The position numbers were made by a program, and so were the translations under genes. The notes below the pieces were generated by a model. The model made no database searches, was not told the origin of the DNA, and saw only the letters and a program-made list of their open reading frames with translations. From Verrucosispora sp. WMMD573 (GTDB lineage: Bacteria; Actinomycetota; Actinomycetes; Mycobacteriales; Micromonosporaceae), in the NCBI RefSeq assembly GCF_027497175.1, contig NZ_CP114901.1, positions 6,262,001-6,326,000 of the forward strand: a stretch of DNA of 64,000 nt, written 5' to 3'. This document shows, in pieces, positions 1 to 10,144 of the stretch (position 1 is its first letter; every line of letters starts with the position of its first letter).

Positions 1-15
1 CAACCTCATGATCAA
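1..15. repeat. Right arm of a TTGATCATGA hairpin cut by the window edge
   Basis: The first bases read CAACCTCATGATCAAC, which matches the right arm of the intergenic hairpins at 13649, 28124, 36553 and 42310. The left arm lies outside the window. Like the other copies it is followed at once by a G-rich tract, with five runs of at least three G between 18 and 46. I infer that it is the fifth member of the family. Confidence 0.6.
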
Positions 16-223
16 CAGGGGCTGGGGTGGGGGTCAGGGTGGGGGGTGGTATGACGCAGGTGGTATTGGATGGCGCTATCGCCTGTAACAGTATTAATCC
101 AGAATGGTCGATAGGCGTTCGGCCCTTGCGGGCACTGGGTCGAATCGGTGGACCATCCCGTCGCGCCGTCCCACCGCCGGCCCGGACGCTATCGACGCTT
201 CGGCGCGACGGGAGGGAGTGCAC

Positions 224-1513
224 ATGCGACCTGTTCGGATCGGTCTGGCCCTGGCCGTCGGCGCCCTGGTGGTGTCGATGCTCCCGGGGAGCTCACCCTC
301 GGTGGCCCACGACCCGGCCACCCCGGCCGGGCGCGCGTCGGCCCAGGAGTTCATGGCCCAGCGCGAACCCACTCAGCAACTCGTCGCGGCCGCTGCCGCG
401 ACCTGCACCAACGGCCAGGCGGCGGGCTACCCCTGCCGCAACGTGGACCTGCTGTCGTTCATGCCACTGTCCAGCATCGGCGGCAGCCAGGCCAACGACA
501 TCTGGGGCTGGACCGACCCGCAGACCGGCAAGGAGTACGCCCTGGTCGGTCGCCGCAACGGCACCTCGTTCGTGGACGTGTCCAACCCGACCGCCCCGGT
601 CTACCTGGGCAACCTGCCCGCGTACCAGAACCGCACCGCGATCTGGCGGGACATCAAGGTCTACCGGGACCACGCGTACGTGGTGGCGGACGTCTCCGGG
701 CACGGCATGCAGGTGTTCGACCTGACCCGGCTCCGTGGCGTCACCACGCCGCAGACCTGGACGGCCAACACGCACTACAGCCAGTTCGGCAACTCGCACA
801 ACATCGCCATCAACGAGCAGACCGGGTACGCGTACGCGGTCGGCACGAACACCTGCAGCGGCGGCCTGCACATGGTCGACATCCGCACCCCGAAGTCACC
901 GGTGTACGCCGGCTGCGTCAGCAACGACGGCTACACCCACGACACCCAGTGCGTGGTCTACCGGGGTCCGGACACCACCTACACCGGACGGGAGATCTGC
1001 GTCAGCTCCAACGAGGACACGGTGACCGTGGTCGACGTGACCACCAAGTCCGCGCCCCGTCAGCTGTCCCGCATCGGCTACACCGGTCGGGCGTACACCC
1101 ACCAGGGCTGGTTCACCGACAACCAGCGGTACTTCCTGCTCGACGACGAGTTGGACGAGACCCGGCGGGGGGTGCGGACGCAGACCTACATCTGGGACCT
1201 GGCCGACCTGGACGCACCTCGGCACATCGGCACCTACAGCGCCCCGTCCGGGGTGCAGGCCACCGATCACAACCAGTACGTCAAGGGCAGCTACAGCTAC
1301 CAGGCCAACTACCGGGCCGGGTTGCGCATCCTGGACCTGCGTAACGTAGCCAGCGGCTCGGCCACCGAGGCGGGATTCTTCGACATCTACCCGTCGAGCA
1401 ACAGCGCCTCGATGAACGGGGCGTGGAGCACCTATCCGTACTACCCGAGCGGCATCGTGGTGGTCAGCGGCATCGAGCAGGGGCTGTTCGTGCTCCGGCC
1501 CCGCTTGTCATGA
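224..1513 (+). CDS. Secreted choice-of-anchor B family (LVIVD-like) protein
   Basis: This 429-residue protein starts with a signal peptide (residues 1-29, hydrophobic core followed by SPSVA and a probable cleavage site). The body resembles the LVIVD/choice-of-anchor B family, a predicted beta-propeller. Typical repeats are visible, with FVDVSNPTAPVYLG near 112, MVDIRTPKSPVYAG near 215 and VVDVTTKSAPRQL near 267, plus a conserved THQGWFTDNQRYFLLDDELDE-type segment. The ATG at 224 is preferred because GGGAGGG precedes it and the signal peptide then begins at the N-terminus. The stop overlaps the next start as ATGA, so the two genes are probably translated together. The function of the family is not established; it is exported and probably binds a surface partner or ligand. 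Confidence 0.85.
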   Translation: MRPVRIGLALAVGALVVSMLPGSSPSVAHDPATPAGRASAQEFMAQREPTQQLVAAAAATCTNGQAAGYPCRNVDLLSFMPLSSIGGSQANDIWGWTDPQTGKEYALVGRRNGTSFVDVSNPTAPVYLGNLPAYQNRTAIWRDIKVYRDHAYVVADVSGHGMQVFDLTRLRGVTTPQTWTANTHYSQFGNSHNIAINEQTGYAYAVGTNTCSGGLHMVDIRTPKSPVYAGCVSNDGYTHDTQCVVYRGPDTTYTGREICVSSNEDTVTVVDVTTKSAPRQLSRIGYTGRAYTHQGWFTDNQRYFLLDDELDETRRGVRTQTYIWDLADLDAPRHIGTYSAPSGVQATDHNQYVKGSYSYQANYRAGLRILDLRNVASGSATEAGFFDIYPSSNSASMNGAWSTYPYYPSGIVVVSGIEQGLFVLRPRLS

Positions 1514-2436
1514 CCACCACCGACCATCGGCCGGCGACGGCCGCCGGCCAGGTCGAGGGGGCGTCCCAGCCGGGGCGCCCCCGCCCCGACCCGGTGCCGC
1601 CGGGCGGCACGGCGTGGCGGTACGCCGCCGCCGCGCTGGTGCTCAGCCTGACTCTGGCCGTCGGATTCTTCGCCGGTCGCGCCGGTGCGCCGGCCACCGG
1701 TCCGGCACCGCAGACAGCGTCCACCGCGCACCTCGGTCACGGCCCGGGCGGGCTGGAGGTGTCCCGCGACGGCTGGACCCTGACCCTGGACACGCCGAGC
1801 CTGACCGCCGGCCGGCCGGGCGAGCTGGCCTTTCGGATCACCGATGCGGCCAGCGCGGCGCTCACTGCCTTTCAGGAGAACCACGAGCGCCGCATGCACC
1901 TGATCCTGGTCGGTCGGGACCTCTCCGGCTACCAGCACGTACACCCGGAGATGTCGGCCGACGGCACCTGGCGGGTCACGGTCACCCCGACCGCGCCCGG
2001 CCCGCTGCGGGCCATCGCGGACTTCTGGCCGCAGGGGGCACCGGCGGGCGTCACGCTCGGTGTCGACGTGCCGGTTCCCGGCCGGTACGCCGCCGGTCCG
2101 CTGGCCCCACCCGAGGAGACGATCCTGGTGGACGGCTACACGGTCACCCTCGACGGTGGGCTGCGGGCGGGCGAGTCCAACCAGGTGCTCGTGTGGCTCG
2201 GGCACGACGGGCGGCCGGTCGACGACCTGCAACGGCACCTGGGCGCGTACGGGCACCTGGTGGCGCTACGCCAGGGCGATCTGGCCTACCTGCACGTGCA
2301 TCCGGCGGCGGCCAGCCAGCCCAGCTCGGTGGTGGCGTTCGGCGTCACCGTGCCGTCGGCCGGCACCTATCGGCTGTTCTTCGAGTTCCGGCACCTCGAC
2401 GAGGTACGCGTCGCCGCGTTCACCGTCACCGTGTGA
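1510..2436 (+). CDS. Membrane-anchored protein with duplicated HVHP-containing domain
   Basis: This 308-residue protein has a cytoplasmic Pro-rich tail (1-36), one transmembrane helix (about 37-57) and a long extracytoplasmic part. The outer part looks like two copies of a beta-rich domain. Each copy carries a His-rich motif (QHVHPEM near 142, LHVHPAA near 261) preceded by a similar stretch (MHLILVGRDLSGYQ and HLVALRQGDLAYL). The paired HVHP motifs suggest metal binding, perhaps copper, but this is inference. It overlaps the stop of the choice-of-anchor B gene by ATGA, so the two probably act together at the cell surface. Confidence 0.8.
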   Translation: MTTTDHRPATAAGQVEGASQPGRPRPDPVPPGGTAWRYAAAALVLSLTLAVGFFAGRAGAPATGPAPQTASTAHLGHGPGGLEVSRDGWTLTLDTPSLTAGRPGELAFRITDAASAALTAFQENHERRMHLILVGRDLSGYQHVHPEMSADGTWRVTVTPTAPGPLRAIADFWPQGAPAGVTLGVDVPVPGRYAAGPLAPPEETILVDGYTVTLDGGLRAGESNQVLVWLGHDGRPVDDLQRHLGAYGHLVALRQGDLAYLHVHPAAASQPSSVVAFGVTVPSAGTYRLFFEFRHLDEVRVAAFTVTV

Positions 2437-2458
2437 GTCGCGCTCGGCACCGACGAGC

Positions 2459-2503
2459 GGTGGCGGCCCGGGTGCCCCTGGAGGGGACACCGGGGCCGCC
2501 ACC
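2459..2503. terminator. Bidirectional hairpin between convergent genes
   Basis: Perfect 11-base arms (GGTGGCGGCCC at 2459-2469, GGGCCGCCACC at 2493-2503) enclose a smaller inner stem (GTGCCCC/GGGGACAC). The hairpin lies between the converging stops at 2436 and 2532. It has no T run, as is common for actinobacterial terminators. Confidence 0.6.
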
Positions 2504-2531
2504 TTCGCGGGTGACGCCGGGACGCGGCCCG

Positions 2532-2978
2532 TCAGCCGACGGCGGCCAGATCGGTCAGCCGGGCCAGCGAGTCCTCCAGGTCGGCGCCGACCCGACGCAG
2601 GCCGAGCCGGAGCAGGGCGGCCTTGACCGGGCCGGCCGGCCAGCGTACGACGATGAGCCGCACGACCGTGCCGCCCTCCTGTTCGTCGGGTGTGAGCTGG
2701 ACGTATATCTCGGTGCGCGCCTCCGCTCGGGCACCGGCGCCCTTGGCGCGTTCGCGCCAGCCGATCAGGGTCGGCTCCTGATAGGCGATCACCTCGGCCT
2801 CATGCGCGGCACCGCGTCCGGCCTGGACCAGCTGCCGCCGACCGAAGCCCTCCCCCGAGAGGACCTCGGCCGCACGGACCCCGGCCAGCCAGGCCGGCAA
2901 CTGCTCGGCCCGCTGCACCACGTCCCAGACCGCTTCCACCGGCGCCGCCACGTGCGCGCTGCGTTCCACGAGGATCAT
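2532..2978 (-). CDS. SRPBCC family protein (polyketide cyclase/Bet v1-like fold)
   Basis: This 148-residue protein begins MILVERSAHVAAPVEAVWDV, the usual first strand and helix of the SRPBCC (START-like) fold. It continues with PTLIGWRERAKG and GGTVVRLIV, typical of coenzyme Q-binding/polyketide-cyclase-like members that bind hydrophobic ligands. The start at 2978 is chosen because AGGAAG lies just upstream and the fold begins there. It is divergent from the GH1 operon across a 186-base, relatively AT-rich gap that must hold both promoters. No partner points to its ligand. Confidence 0.8.
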   Translation of the reverse strand: MILVERSAHVAAPVEAVWDVVQRAEQLPAWLAGVRAAEVLSGEGFGRRQLVQAGRGAAHEAEVIAYQEPTLIGWRERAKGAGARAEARTEIYVQLTPDEQEGGTVVRLIVVRWPAGPVKAALLRLGLRRVGADLEDSLARLTDLAAVG

Positions 2979-3164
2979 TTCCGTCTTCCTCCAGTGAGGA
3001 CATCCCACAATATTCGGCACTCTATGCGCAAAAACGGACGTATATGGACGGGTTCGTAAAAGACACGCCGAAAGGTATTGCTCTTCGCCGCCCGGAGACC
3101 TATGGCGTCCGGTCCGGCCGCCCCCTAGAGTTCCGAGCACATCTCGCATTTACCGGGAGGGCGC

Positions 3165-4511
3165 ATGCTGACCGCACCGATTCCCGAGTTCCCCGCCGGC
3201 TTCCGCTGGGGCGTCTCCACCTCCGCGTACCAGATCGAGGGCGCCACCGGCACCGACGGACGTGGACCGTCCATCTGGGACTCCTTCGCCCACACCGCCG
3301 GCCGGATCATCGACGGCAGCAGCGGCGACGTGGCCTGCGACCACTACCACCGGTACGCCGAGGATGTCGCCCTGATGGCCGGGCTGGGGGTCGGCGCGTA
3401 CCGCTTCTCGATCGCCTGGCCCCGGGTGCTGCCCAGCGGCACCGGCCCGGTCAATCCCGCGGGGCTGGACTTCTACGAGCGGCTGGTCGACGAGTTGCTC
3501 GCGCACGGCATCGATCCGGTCGCCACCCTGTTCCACTGGGACCTGCCCCAGCCGTTGGAGGACGCCGGGGGTTGGCTGAACCGGGACACCGCGCACCGGT
3601 TCGCCGAGTACGCGGACGTGGTGGCCGCCCGCCTCGGCGACCGGGTCCGACTCTGGATCACCCTCAACGAACCCTTCATCCACATGAGCCTCGGGCACGC
3701 CACCGGCGTCCACGCCCCCGGTCGGATGCTGCTCTTCGACGCCTTCCCGGTCGCCCACCACCAGTTGCTCGGCCACGGGCTCGCGGTCGCCGCGTTGCGT
3801 GCCCGCAGCACCAGCCCGGTGGCCATCGCCAACAACTACTCCCCGGTGCGCGTCGTCGGGGGCAGCCGCGCCGACGCCGCCGCGGCAGCGACCTACGACG
3901 CCCTGCACAACCGGCTCTTCACCGACCCGCTGCTCGGTCGCGGGTACCCGGCGGAACTGGACTTCGACACCGCCGTGGTCCGTGACGGCGACCTGGACGT
4001 GATCGCCGCGCCGATCGACGTGCTCGGCGTCAACTACTACAACCCCACCGCGGTACGCGCCCCCGAGGAGGGATCGCCGCTGCCCTTCGAGCTGGTGCCG
4101 CTCACCGGCTATCCGCGTACCGCCTTCGACTGGCCGGTGGTCCCGGAGGGACTGCGTGAGCTGCTCGGCTGGCTGCGTGACCGCTACGGCCTGGCGCTGC
4201 CGCCGATCCAGGTCACCGAGAGTGGCTGCGCCTACGACGACGCGCCCGACGCCGACGGGCAGGTGCCCGACCCGGACCGGATCACCTACCTGGACGGCCA
4301 CCTGCGGGCCGTCCGAGCCGCCATCGACGACGGGGTCGACGTGACCGGCTACTTCGTCTGGTCGCTGCTGGACAACTGGGAGTGGGCCGAGGGCTTCACC
4401 AAGCGATTCGGCCTGGTGCACGTGGACTTCGACACCGGGCAGCGCACGCCCAAATCCTCGTACGCCTGGCTGCGCGAGGTCATCGCGACCGCCCGGCGGG
4501 AACCTCGGTGA
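3165..4511 (+). CDS. GH1 family beta-glucosidase
   Basis: This 448-residue protein is full length for glycoside hydrolase family 1. It starts with [18 protein letters not shown], the family N-terminal signature. The acid/base glutamate is in TLNEPF (about residue 169) and the nucleophile in VTESG (about 352). The aglycone/sugar-binding segment [13 protein letters not shown] is near 400. There is no signal peptide, so it acts on sugars imported into the cytoplasm. GGGAGG precedes the ATG. The stop overlaps the GTG of the sugar-transporter gene, which points to an operon that imports and cleaves a beta-glucoside. I saw no CebR-like operator upstream. Confidence 0.93.
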   Translation: MLTAPIPEFPAGFRWGVSTSAYQIEGATGTDGRGPSIWDSFAHTAGRIIDGSSGDVACDHYHRYAEDVALMAGLGVGAYRFSIAWPRVLPSGTGPVNPAGLDFYERLVDELLAHGIDPVATLFHWDLPQPLEDAGGWLNRDTAHRFAEYADVVAARLGDRVRLWITLNEPFIHMSLGHATGVHAPGRMLLFDAFPVAHHQLLGHGLAVAALRARSTSPVAIANNYSPVRVVGGSRADAAAAATYDALHNRLFTDPLLGRGYPAELDFDTAVVRDGDLDVIAAPIDVLGVNYYNPTAVRAPEEGSPLPFELVPLTGYPRTAFDWPVVPEGLRELLGWLRDRYGLALPPIQVTESGCAYDDAPDADGQVPDPDRITYLDGHLRAVRAAIDDGVDVTGYFVWSLLDNWEWAEGFTKRFGLVHVDFDTGQRTPKSSYAWLREVIATARREPR

Positions 4512-5779
4512 CCACCGTCGACCCCACGCCGGCCTCGCTGCCGGCCGCGCTCGCCGAGCCGACCGTGCCGGTCCGACGCGGATGGATCGCGTTACTGTTC
4601 GCCGCCAACCTCGGCGTCTGGATGGCCTTTTTCACCCCGATCCAGGTGCTGCTGCCGCAGCAGATCGGGCAGATCGCACCGACGGAGAAGGAGACCATGC
4701 TGGCCGTGGTCACCGGCTTCGGCGCCCTCGCGGCGGTGCTAGCCAATCCGCTCGCCGGTGCCCTGTCGGACCGCACCTGCCTGCGACTGGGCCGGTGGGA
4801 GTTCGGCCGTCGGCACGTCTGGACCCTCGGCGGGGCGGTGCTCGGCGCGCTGGCGCTGGCCCTGCTGGCTCAGGCCCGCACCGTGCTCGGGGTGACCGTC
4901 GGCTGGGTGGCCGCGCAGGTCTGCTTCAACGCGATGCTGGCCAGCCTGACCGCCGCGGTGCCGGACCGGGTTCCGGTCGCGCAGCGGGGCGGCGTCTCCG
5001 GCTGGGTCGGCATCCCGCAGGCGCTGGGGCTGGTCCTCGGCGTCGTCCTGGTCACCGTCCTGGTCACCGGCAACACCGCCGGCTACCTGGCCGTCGCCGC
5101 CGCCGTCCTGCTGCTCGCCCTGCCGTTCGCGCTGCGCACCACCGACGACCCGCTGCCCCGCACGCACCGGCCGGCGCTGCGCGGCCTGCTCGCCGGGATG
5201 TGGGTCTCACCGCGCCGGTACCCGGACTTCGGCTGGGCCTGGATCACCCGGTTCCTGGTCCAGCTCGGCAACGCCTTCGGCACCCTCTACCTGCTCTACT
5301 TCCTCACCGACGAGGTCCGCATCGCCGACCCCGAGGGCGGGTTGCTGGTGCTGATCCTGCTCTACACCGCCGGGTTGATGACCACCACCGTCATCGCCGG
5401 ACGGCTTTCGGACCGCTCCGGCCGGCGGAAGGTCTTCGTGATCGCCGCGGGCGTGGTGATGGCCGCGGCGGCGCTGCTGCTGGCCGCCGCCCCCACCTGG
5501 CCGGTGGCGGTGGTCGCCGCGCTGGTCCTCGGCGCCGGCTACGGGGTGTACCTGTCGGTCGACGCCGCGCTGATCACCCAGGTGCTACCGAGGGCCACCG
5601 ACCGGGCCAAGGATCTCGGTGTGATCAACATTGCCAACTCCGCGCCCCAGGTGCTCGGTCCGGCCGTCTCCGCCCCGATCGTGGTGCACCTGGGCGGATA
5701 TCCGGCGCTCTACGCGACCACCGCCGCGGTGACCCTGCTCGGCAGCGTCCTGGTCCTGAGGATCCGCTCGGTGCCCTGA
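4508..5779 (+). CDS. MFS sugar transporter
   Basis: This 423-residue integral membrane protein has about 12 hydrophobic segments in two halves. The conserved MFS loop between helices 2 and 3 reads [23 protein letters not shown], and the equivalent in the second half is [15 protein letters not shown]. The charged loop resembles SLC45-type disaccharide transporters of actinobacteria. The GTG at 4508 overlaps the stop of the GH1 gene, so transporter and glucosidase are coupled. The likely substrate is a beta-linked disaccharide or glucoside; this is inferred from the neighbour. Confidence 0.87.
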   Translation: MTTVDPTPASLPAALAEPTVPVRRGWIALLFAANLGVWMAFFTPIQVLLPQQIGQIAPTEKETMLAVVTGFGALAAVLANPLAGALSDRTCLRLGRWEFGRRHVWTLGGAVLGALALALLAQARTVLGVTVGWVAAQVCFNAMLASLTAAVPDRVPVAQRGGVSGWVGIPQALGLVLGVVLVTVLVTGNTAGYLAVAAAVLLLALPFALRTTDDPLPRTHRPALRGLLAGMWVSPRRYPDFGWAWITRFLVQLGNAFGTLYLLYFLTDEVRIADPEGGLLVLILLYTAGLMTTTVIAGRLSDRSGRRKVFVIAAGVVMAAAALLLAAAPTWPVAVVAALVLGAGYGVYLSVDAALITQVLPRATDRAKDLGVINIANSAPQVLGPAVSAPIVVHLGGYPALYATTAAVTLLGSVLVLRIRSVP

Positions 5780-5829
5780 GGCGTACCCCTTGGCCGAATG
5801 CGGTAGCGCGTCGCCGTAGGCTGGAGGTC

Positions 5830-7239
5830 GTGACGGTACGTGTGCGCTTCGCCCCTTCCCCGACCGGTATGTTCCATGTCGGCGGTGCCCGTTCGGCACT
5901 CCAGAACTGGATCTACGCCAGGCAGCAGGGCGGGGTGTTCGTGCTGCGCATCGAGGACACCGACGCAGCCCGCAACAAGCCGGAGTGGACCGAGGGCATC
6001 CTCTCCGCGCTGGACTGGATCGGCATCGAACGGGGCAGCTACGAGGGGCCCTACTTCCAGTCGTCGTACGCCGGTGAGCACCGGGCCGCCGCGCGGCGGC
6101 TGTACGAGGCGGGTCGGGCGTACTACTGCGACTGCACCCGCGAGGCCGTGCAGGCCCGCACCGGCAACCAGTACACCGGTTACGACGGCTACTGCCGCGA
6201 CCGGGCGCTGTCGCCCGGTGAGGGCCGGGCGCTGCGCTTCCGCACCCCCGACGAGGGCGCCACGGTGGTGACCGACCTGATCCGGGGCGAGCCGACCTTC
6301 GAGAACAAGCTCATCGAGGACTTCGTCATCGCCCGGGGGGACGGCTCTCCGGTCTTCCTGCTGGCCAACGTCGTGGACGACATGACGATGGGGATCACGC
6401 ACGTGATCCGGGCCGAGGAGCACCTGCCGAACACCCCGAAACAGCAGTTGCTCTGGGACGCGCTCGGGGTGAAGCCACCGATCTGGGCGCACGTGCCGGT
6501 GGTGGTCAACGAGAAGCGGCAGAAGCTCTCCAAGCGCCGTGACAAGGTCGCCCTGGAGGCGTACCGCGACGAGGGGTACCTCGCCGAGGCCATGCGCAAC
6601 TACCTGATGCTGCTCGGTTGGGCACCCTCCGGTGACCGGGAGATCGTGCCCTGGTCGGTCATCGAGGACGAGTTCCGGCTGACGGAGGTCAACCCGTCTC
6701 CCGCGTTCTTCGACGAGAAGAAGCTGCGCGCGTTCAACGGCGAGTACATCCGGGCGCTGCCCGTGGCGGAGTTCGTCGAGGCGTGCCAGCCCTGGCTGAC
6801 CGGCACCGGCACCATCGCGCCGCCGCCCTGGCAGCCGGCCGAGTTCGACCCGGCTGTGTTCGCCGCGGTCGCCCCGTTGGCGCAGACCCGCATCGCGGTG
6901 CTCAGCGAGATCGTGCCGAACGTCGACTTCCTCTTCGTCGAGTCCCCGTTGATCGACGAGGCGGCCTGGACGAAGGCGATGAAGGAGGGGTCGGCGGAGC
7001 TGCTCGACGCGGCCATCGCCGCCTTCGAGGCGGTCGATTCGTGGGACGCGGAGACGCTCAAGGCGACGCTGGAGGCGGTCGGCGCGGAGCGCGGCCTCAA
7101 GCTCGGCAAGGCCCAGGCGCCGGTGCGCGTCGCGGTCACCGGCCGTACCGTCGGCTTGCCGCTGTTCGAGTCGTTGGAGGTGCTCGGGCGCGAGCGCGCC
7201 CTGACCCGGATGCGCGCGGCCCGGGTCCGCCTGGTCTGA
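5830..7239 (+). CDS. gltX: Glutamyl-tRNA synthetase
   Basis: This 469-residue class I aminoacyl-tRNA synthetase charges tRNA-Glu in the cytoplasm. The HIGH-type motif appears in [20 protein letters not shown] near the N-terminus and the KMSKS-type motif as KLSKRR near residue 233. The C-terminal helical anticodon-binding region follows. The GTG at 5830 is the only start giving the usual N-terminus [11 protein letters not shown]; the open frame runs far upstream, but that part has no homology and overlaps the transporter gene. The length is normal for actinobacterial GluRS. No tRNA gene follows it. Confidence 0.95.
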   Translation: MTVRVRFAPSPTGMFHVGGARSALQNWIYARQQGGVFVLRIEDTDAARNKPEWTEGILSALDWIGIERGSYEGPYFQSSYAGEHRAAARRLYEAGRAYYCDCTREAVQARTGNQYTGYDGYCRDRALSPGEGRALRFRTPDEGATVVTDLIRGEPTFENKLIEDFVIARGDGSPVFLLANVVDDMTMGITHVIRAEEHLPNTPKQQLLWDALGVKPPIWAHVPVVVNEKRQKLSKRRDKVALEAYRDEGYLAEAMRNYLMLLGWAPSGDREIVPWSVIEDEFRLTEVNPSPAFFDEKKLRAFNGEYIRALPVAEFVEACQPWLTGTGTIAPPPWQPAEFDPAVFAAVAPLAQTRIAVLSEIVPNVDFLFVESPLIDEAAWTKAMKEGSAELLDAAIAAFEAVDSWDAETLKATLEAVGAERGLKLGKAQAPVRVAVTGRTVGLPLFESLEVLGRERALTRMRAARVRLV

Positions 7240-7565
7240 CTCGCGGCGGACCCGCCGGGCCGTCCGCGCTCAGACACGCCGAACGCCACGCCCAACACCA
7301 CTGCCCAGGAACGTGTCGAACGCGCTACCCTGCCCCCCATCATGGCCTCCGCAAAGCTAAAATCCGCCCACTGCGTCGCGGCTGGTCGTTCATCGAGTCG
7401 CAATCGCAGATAGTTCCAATTAGTGTTCCATCAGCTGCAACCGATCGGCGTTCCGCGGAGTCTTTGAGTGGGTACCTGTCCTGTGGGCACGGTCACCACC
7501 GTCGGCCTTCCAACGTGTGTGACCCCTGCAGCACGGCCACCCATCGAACGGGGCGAGGAGGCGGC
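7240..7565. other. Intergenic region after gltX
   Basis: The gap is 326 bases. A weak hairpin just after the gltX stop (GCGGAC at 7246, GTCCGC at 7262, ten-base loop) may end transcription. A less GC-rich stretch around 7400-7450 is the likely promoter region for the next gene. I find no tRNA, no convincing reading frame and no clear -35/-10 pair. Confidence 0.35.
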
Positions 7566-8213
7566 ATGGTCCGACGGATGAGGCGACTGGCCGGGGCGAC
7601 GGCAGGTGCGGTGGCGGCGCTGCTGCTGTCGCTCACCTCTGCCGAGGCGGCCGGGGCGGCACCGAAGACGCCACCGGCCGGGGTGGACATCACCGGGCAC
7701 GGGCTGGCCGAGCCGTTGCGCCTGCGCGCCGACACCCACCCCAGCCATGTCGTCGCCGTCATCGAGCAGGTCAACCACAAGGGCCTGGTCCGCCAGTCCG
7801 GCGGCCCGAAGAAGGACGACCTCGGTCCGAAGTACACGGTCCTGGTGCTGGCCGGTGACGCTCCGAAGCAGACCTACGACCTGTACCCGAAGGCGGTCGG
7901 CGGGCCGCGCGTGTACCGCCCGGCGAAGCAGCCCGACCGGAAGGTCAGCGCGGCCTGGTACCTCGGACGGGTCAGCATGTCCGAGACGTTGCGCACCGCC
8001 GGTGTGCCGCTGGAACGGACCTACGAGGCGGTCAGCGGGGGTGCCGGCGGGGGTGAGCGCATCATTCCGGAGGACGCGCTCAACCCCGCGCAGGACATCA
8101 ACGAGGCGTTCAGCGAGCTGCGCCGCCTGCTCCTGCTCAACGTCGCGGTGGTGCTGGTGATCACCCTCGGGCTCGCCGGGATCGCCCTACTGATCCGTCG
8201 CCGCACCCGCTGA
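7566..8213 (+). CDS. Exported protein with C-terminal membrane anchor, unknown function
   Basis: This 215-residue protein has an N-terminal signal peptide (about 1-31, ending AEAAGAA) and a C-terminal transmembrane helix (about 186-208, LLLLNVAVVLVITLGLAGIA) followed by RRRTR. It is therefore held in the membrane with its central domain outside. The middle part (HVVAVIEQVNHKGLVRQSGG, PKYTVLVLAG) is not recognised. GAGGAGG precedes the ATG. It stands alone between gltX and a poorly coding region. Confidence 0.75.
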   Translation: MVRRMRRLAGATAGAVAALLLSLTSAEAAGAAPKTPPAGVDITGHGLAEPLRLRADTHPSHVVAVIEQVNHKGLVRQSGGPKKDDLGPKYTVLVLAGDAPKQTYDLYPKAVGGPRVYRPAKQPDRKVSAAWYLGRVSMSETLRTAGVPLERTYEAVSGGAGGGERIIPEDALNPAQDINEAFSELRRLLLLNVAVVLVITLGLAGIALLIRRRTR

Positions 8214-8329
8214 CGCCACCTCCCGGCGCGGGCTCGTGGTCCGCCGGGCGGACGCGCCGCAGCAGCCTGGCTTGCCTACCCGGCCGCTCAGCACCAACGA
8301 CCCGGCGGGCGTTCCCGCCGCAGGCTGCG

Positions 8330-8725
8330 GTGGGCTGGGCGAACCGGACCGTGCCGGTGCGCACCGGCCCAGCCGGGCAGGTCACTGCGGCACCCGCCAG
8401 CGGTCGGGTCACTCTGCGCGGCCGTGGACGGCTCGATGGCGCGCTGGCGGGGCACCGGTGGCTCGCCACCGCGCCGGCCGGCGGCCGGATCGTCCTCGGG
8501 ACGTTCCGCCATCCGACCGGTGCCCGGCTCGACCGGATGCGCCAGGCCGGGCTGCCGACGGTGGTGCTTGGCGAGGGCCGGCTGCTCGTGCGGGCCCGGT
8601 CGGCACGGCTCCCCCTGGGCACAGCCGTGGTCGGCCTCCCCGTACGCCATCGGCGTCTCCTCACGCTCGCCCTCACCCGCCGGCGCCCACCCGACGTGCC
8701 CTGTCACCGTACTGGCCGGTTCTGA
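8330..8725 (+). CDS. Possible small Arg-rich protein or gene remnant
   Basis: A 131-codon frame from a GTG has very high GC at third positions, as expected of coding DNA in this genome. Its product (basic, with ATAPAGGRIVLGTFRHPTGA and LPTVVLGEGRLLVRARSARL) matches nothing I recognise. No good ribosome binding site is visible and the downstream end becomes Arg/Pro-rich. It could be a real orphan protein, or the remains of a gene, in a 600-base gap that is otherwise empty. Confidence 0.3.
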   Translation: MGWANRTVPVRTGPAGQVTAAPASGRVTLRGRGRLDGALAGHRWLATAPAGGRIVLGTFRHPTGARLDRMRQAGLPTVVLGEGRLLVRARSARLPLGTAVVGLPVRHRRLLTLALTRRRPPDVPCHRTGRF

Positions 8726-8818
8726 CCGGCCGCGCAGCGCGTACCGGTTGACCCGCCGGCGGTGCCGTTGCCGACGCCTGCCGTCGAGGGCCAGGTCAGC
8801 GCATGTCAGGCTAGGCGG

Positions 8819-10066
8819 GTGAGCGAGTCGGGGGGCACGGACCTGTCAGCCACGCTGCGCCGGATCGAGCGGGCGGCCGGTGCGCTGGCCACCGCGAGCG
8901 TGGTCCGGATGGACGAGACCCTGCCCTGGTTCCGGGAACTACCGGCCGATCAGCGCTCCTGGGTGATGCTGGTGGCCCAGGCCGGCGCCCGCTCACTGGT
9001 CCAGTGGTTGCGCTCCGGCGGCGGGGCCGCCGAGGGCACCCAGGAGGTTTCCGACGAGGTGTTCGCCACCGCGCCGCAGGCGCTGGCCCGCTCGATCACC
9101 CTCCAGCAGACCGTCGCCCTGATCAAGGTGACCATCGACGTGGTCGAGGAGCAGGTCAGCGACCTCGCCGCCCCGGGCGAGGAGCCGCAGTTACGGGAGG
9201 CGGTGCTGCGGTATTCCCGGGAGATCGCCTTCGCCGCCGCCCGGGTCTACGCCCGGGCCGCCGAGTCGCGCGGTTCCTGGGACGCCCGGTTGCAGGCCCT
9301 GTTGGTGGACGCGCTGCTGCGCGGCGACTCGCCGGACGTGCTGGCCAGCCGCGCCGCCGCGCTCGGCTGGACCGACGCGCCACCGGTGGCGGTCGCGGTC
9401 GGTCCCTCCCCCGGCGGCGAGGTCGCCGCGGTTCTGCACACCGTCTATCGGCAGGCTCGACGGATCGGGGTCGAGGTGATCGGCGGCGTGCACGGCGACC
9501 GCCTGGTGATCGTGCTCGGCGGGGCGGCGGACCCGGTCGCGGCGACCGGCAAGCTGCTCACCGCCTTCGGCGACGGACCGGTGGTGGTCGGTCCGGCGGT
9601 GCCGAGCCTGGACGAGGCGACCGAGTCGGCCCGGGCGGCGTTGGCCGGATACCGGGCCGCCCCGGCCTGGCCGGCGGCGCCGCGCCCGGTGCACGCCGGT
9701 GATTTGCTGCCCGAGCGGGCCCTGGCGGGCGACGCCGAGGCCCGTCGGCGGCTGCGCCACGACGTGTACGCGGTGCTGGTCCGCGCGGGCGGTGAGCTGC
9801 TGGAGACGTTGGACGCCTTCTTCGCCGCCGGTGGCACGCTGGAGAGCGCTGCCCGGGCGCTGTACGTGCACCCGAACACGGTGCGCTACCGGCTGCGGCG
9901 GATCTCCGAGGTGACCGGTTTCAGCCCCCTGGCGCCCCGGGACGCCTTCGCGTTGCGGGTCGCGCTGACGGTCGGCCGGCTCGATCCGGTGGTACCGACC
10001 CAGACATTGGCCCCACCAGTCAGTAAAAGATCACAGCATGGTGATGACCAGCGTCAGTCTTTGTAG
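8819..10066 (+). CDS. fasR: PucR/CdaR-family regulator of fatty acid synthesis (FasR-like)
   Basis: This 415-residue protein has the C-terminal PucR-type helix-turn-helix (ESAARALYVHPNTVRYRLRR, about residues 340-375) after a central GGDEF-like/PucR region. In Streptomyces coelicolor the regulator FasR sits directly before fabD-fabH-acpP-fabF and activates that operon, and the same order holds here. This supports the FasR assignment more than sequence alone does. The GTG at 8819 is chosen over a start 57 bases upstream because SESGGTDLSATLRRIERAA is the expected N-terminus. It is separated from fabD by 78 bases that should carry the operon promoter and FasR site; I could not define the box. 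Confidence 0.85.
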   Translation: MSESGGTDLSATLRRIERAAGALATASVVRMDETLPWFRELPADQRSWVMLVAQAGARSLVQWLRSGGGAAEGTQEVSDEVFATAPQALARSITLQQTVALIKVTIDVVEEQVSDLAAPGEEPQLREAVLRYSREIAFAAARVYARAAESRGSWDARLQALLVDALLRGDSPDVLASRAAALGWTDAPPVAVAVGPSPGGEVAAVLHTVYRQARRIGVEVIGGVHGDRLVIVLGGAADPVAATGKLLTAFGDGPVVVGPAVPSLDEATESARAALAGYRAAPAWPAAPRPVHAGDLLPERALAGDAEARRRLRHDVYAVLVRAGGELLETLDAFFAAGGTLESAARALYVHPNTVRYRLRRISEVTGFSPLAPRDAFALRVALTVGRLDPVVPTQTLAPPVSKRSQHGDDQRQSL

Positions 10067-10144
10067 GATCCCTCCAACTGACCTAGTGCGGTTTGGTGCC
10101 AGCCGGCACAGCGCAACCCATGGGTATCCAGGAGAGTCATAGAC

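Noticed and set aside
4582..5829. Long open frame continuing upstream of gltX
   Set aside because: It overlaps the MFS gene in another frame and the product is Arg/Pro-rich shadow sequence; GluRS starts at 5830.
7240..7565. Possible tRNA genes after gltX
   Set aside because: No T-loop GGTTCRA-type sequence or cloverleaf was found.
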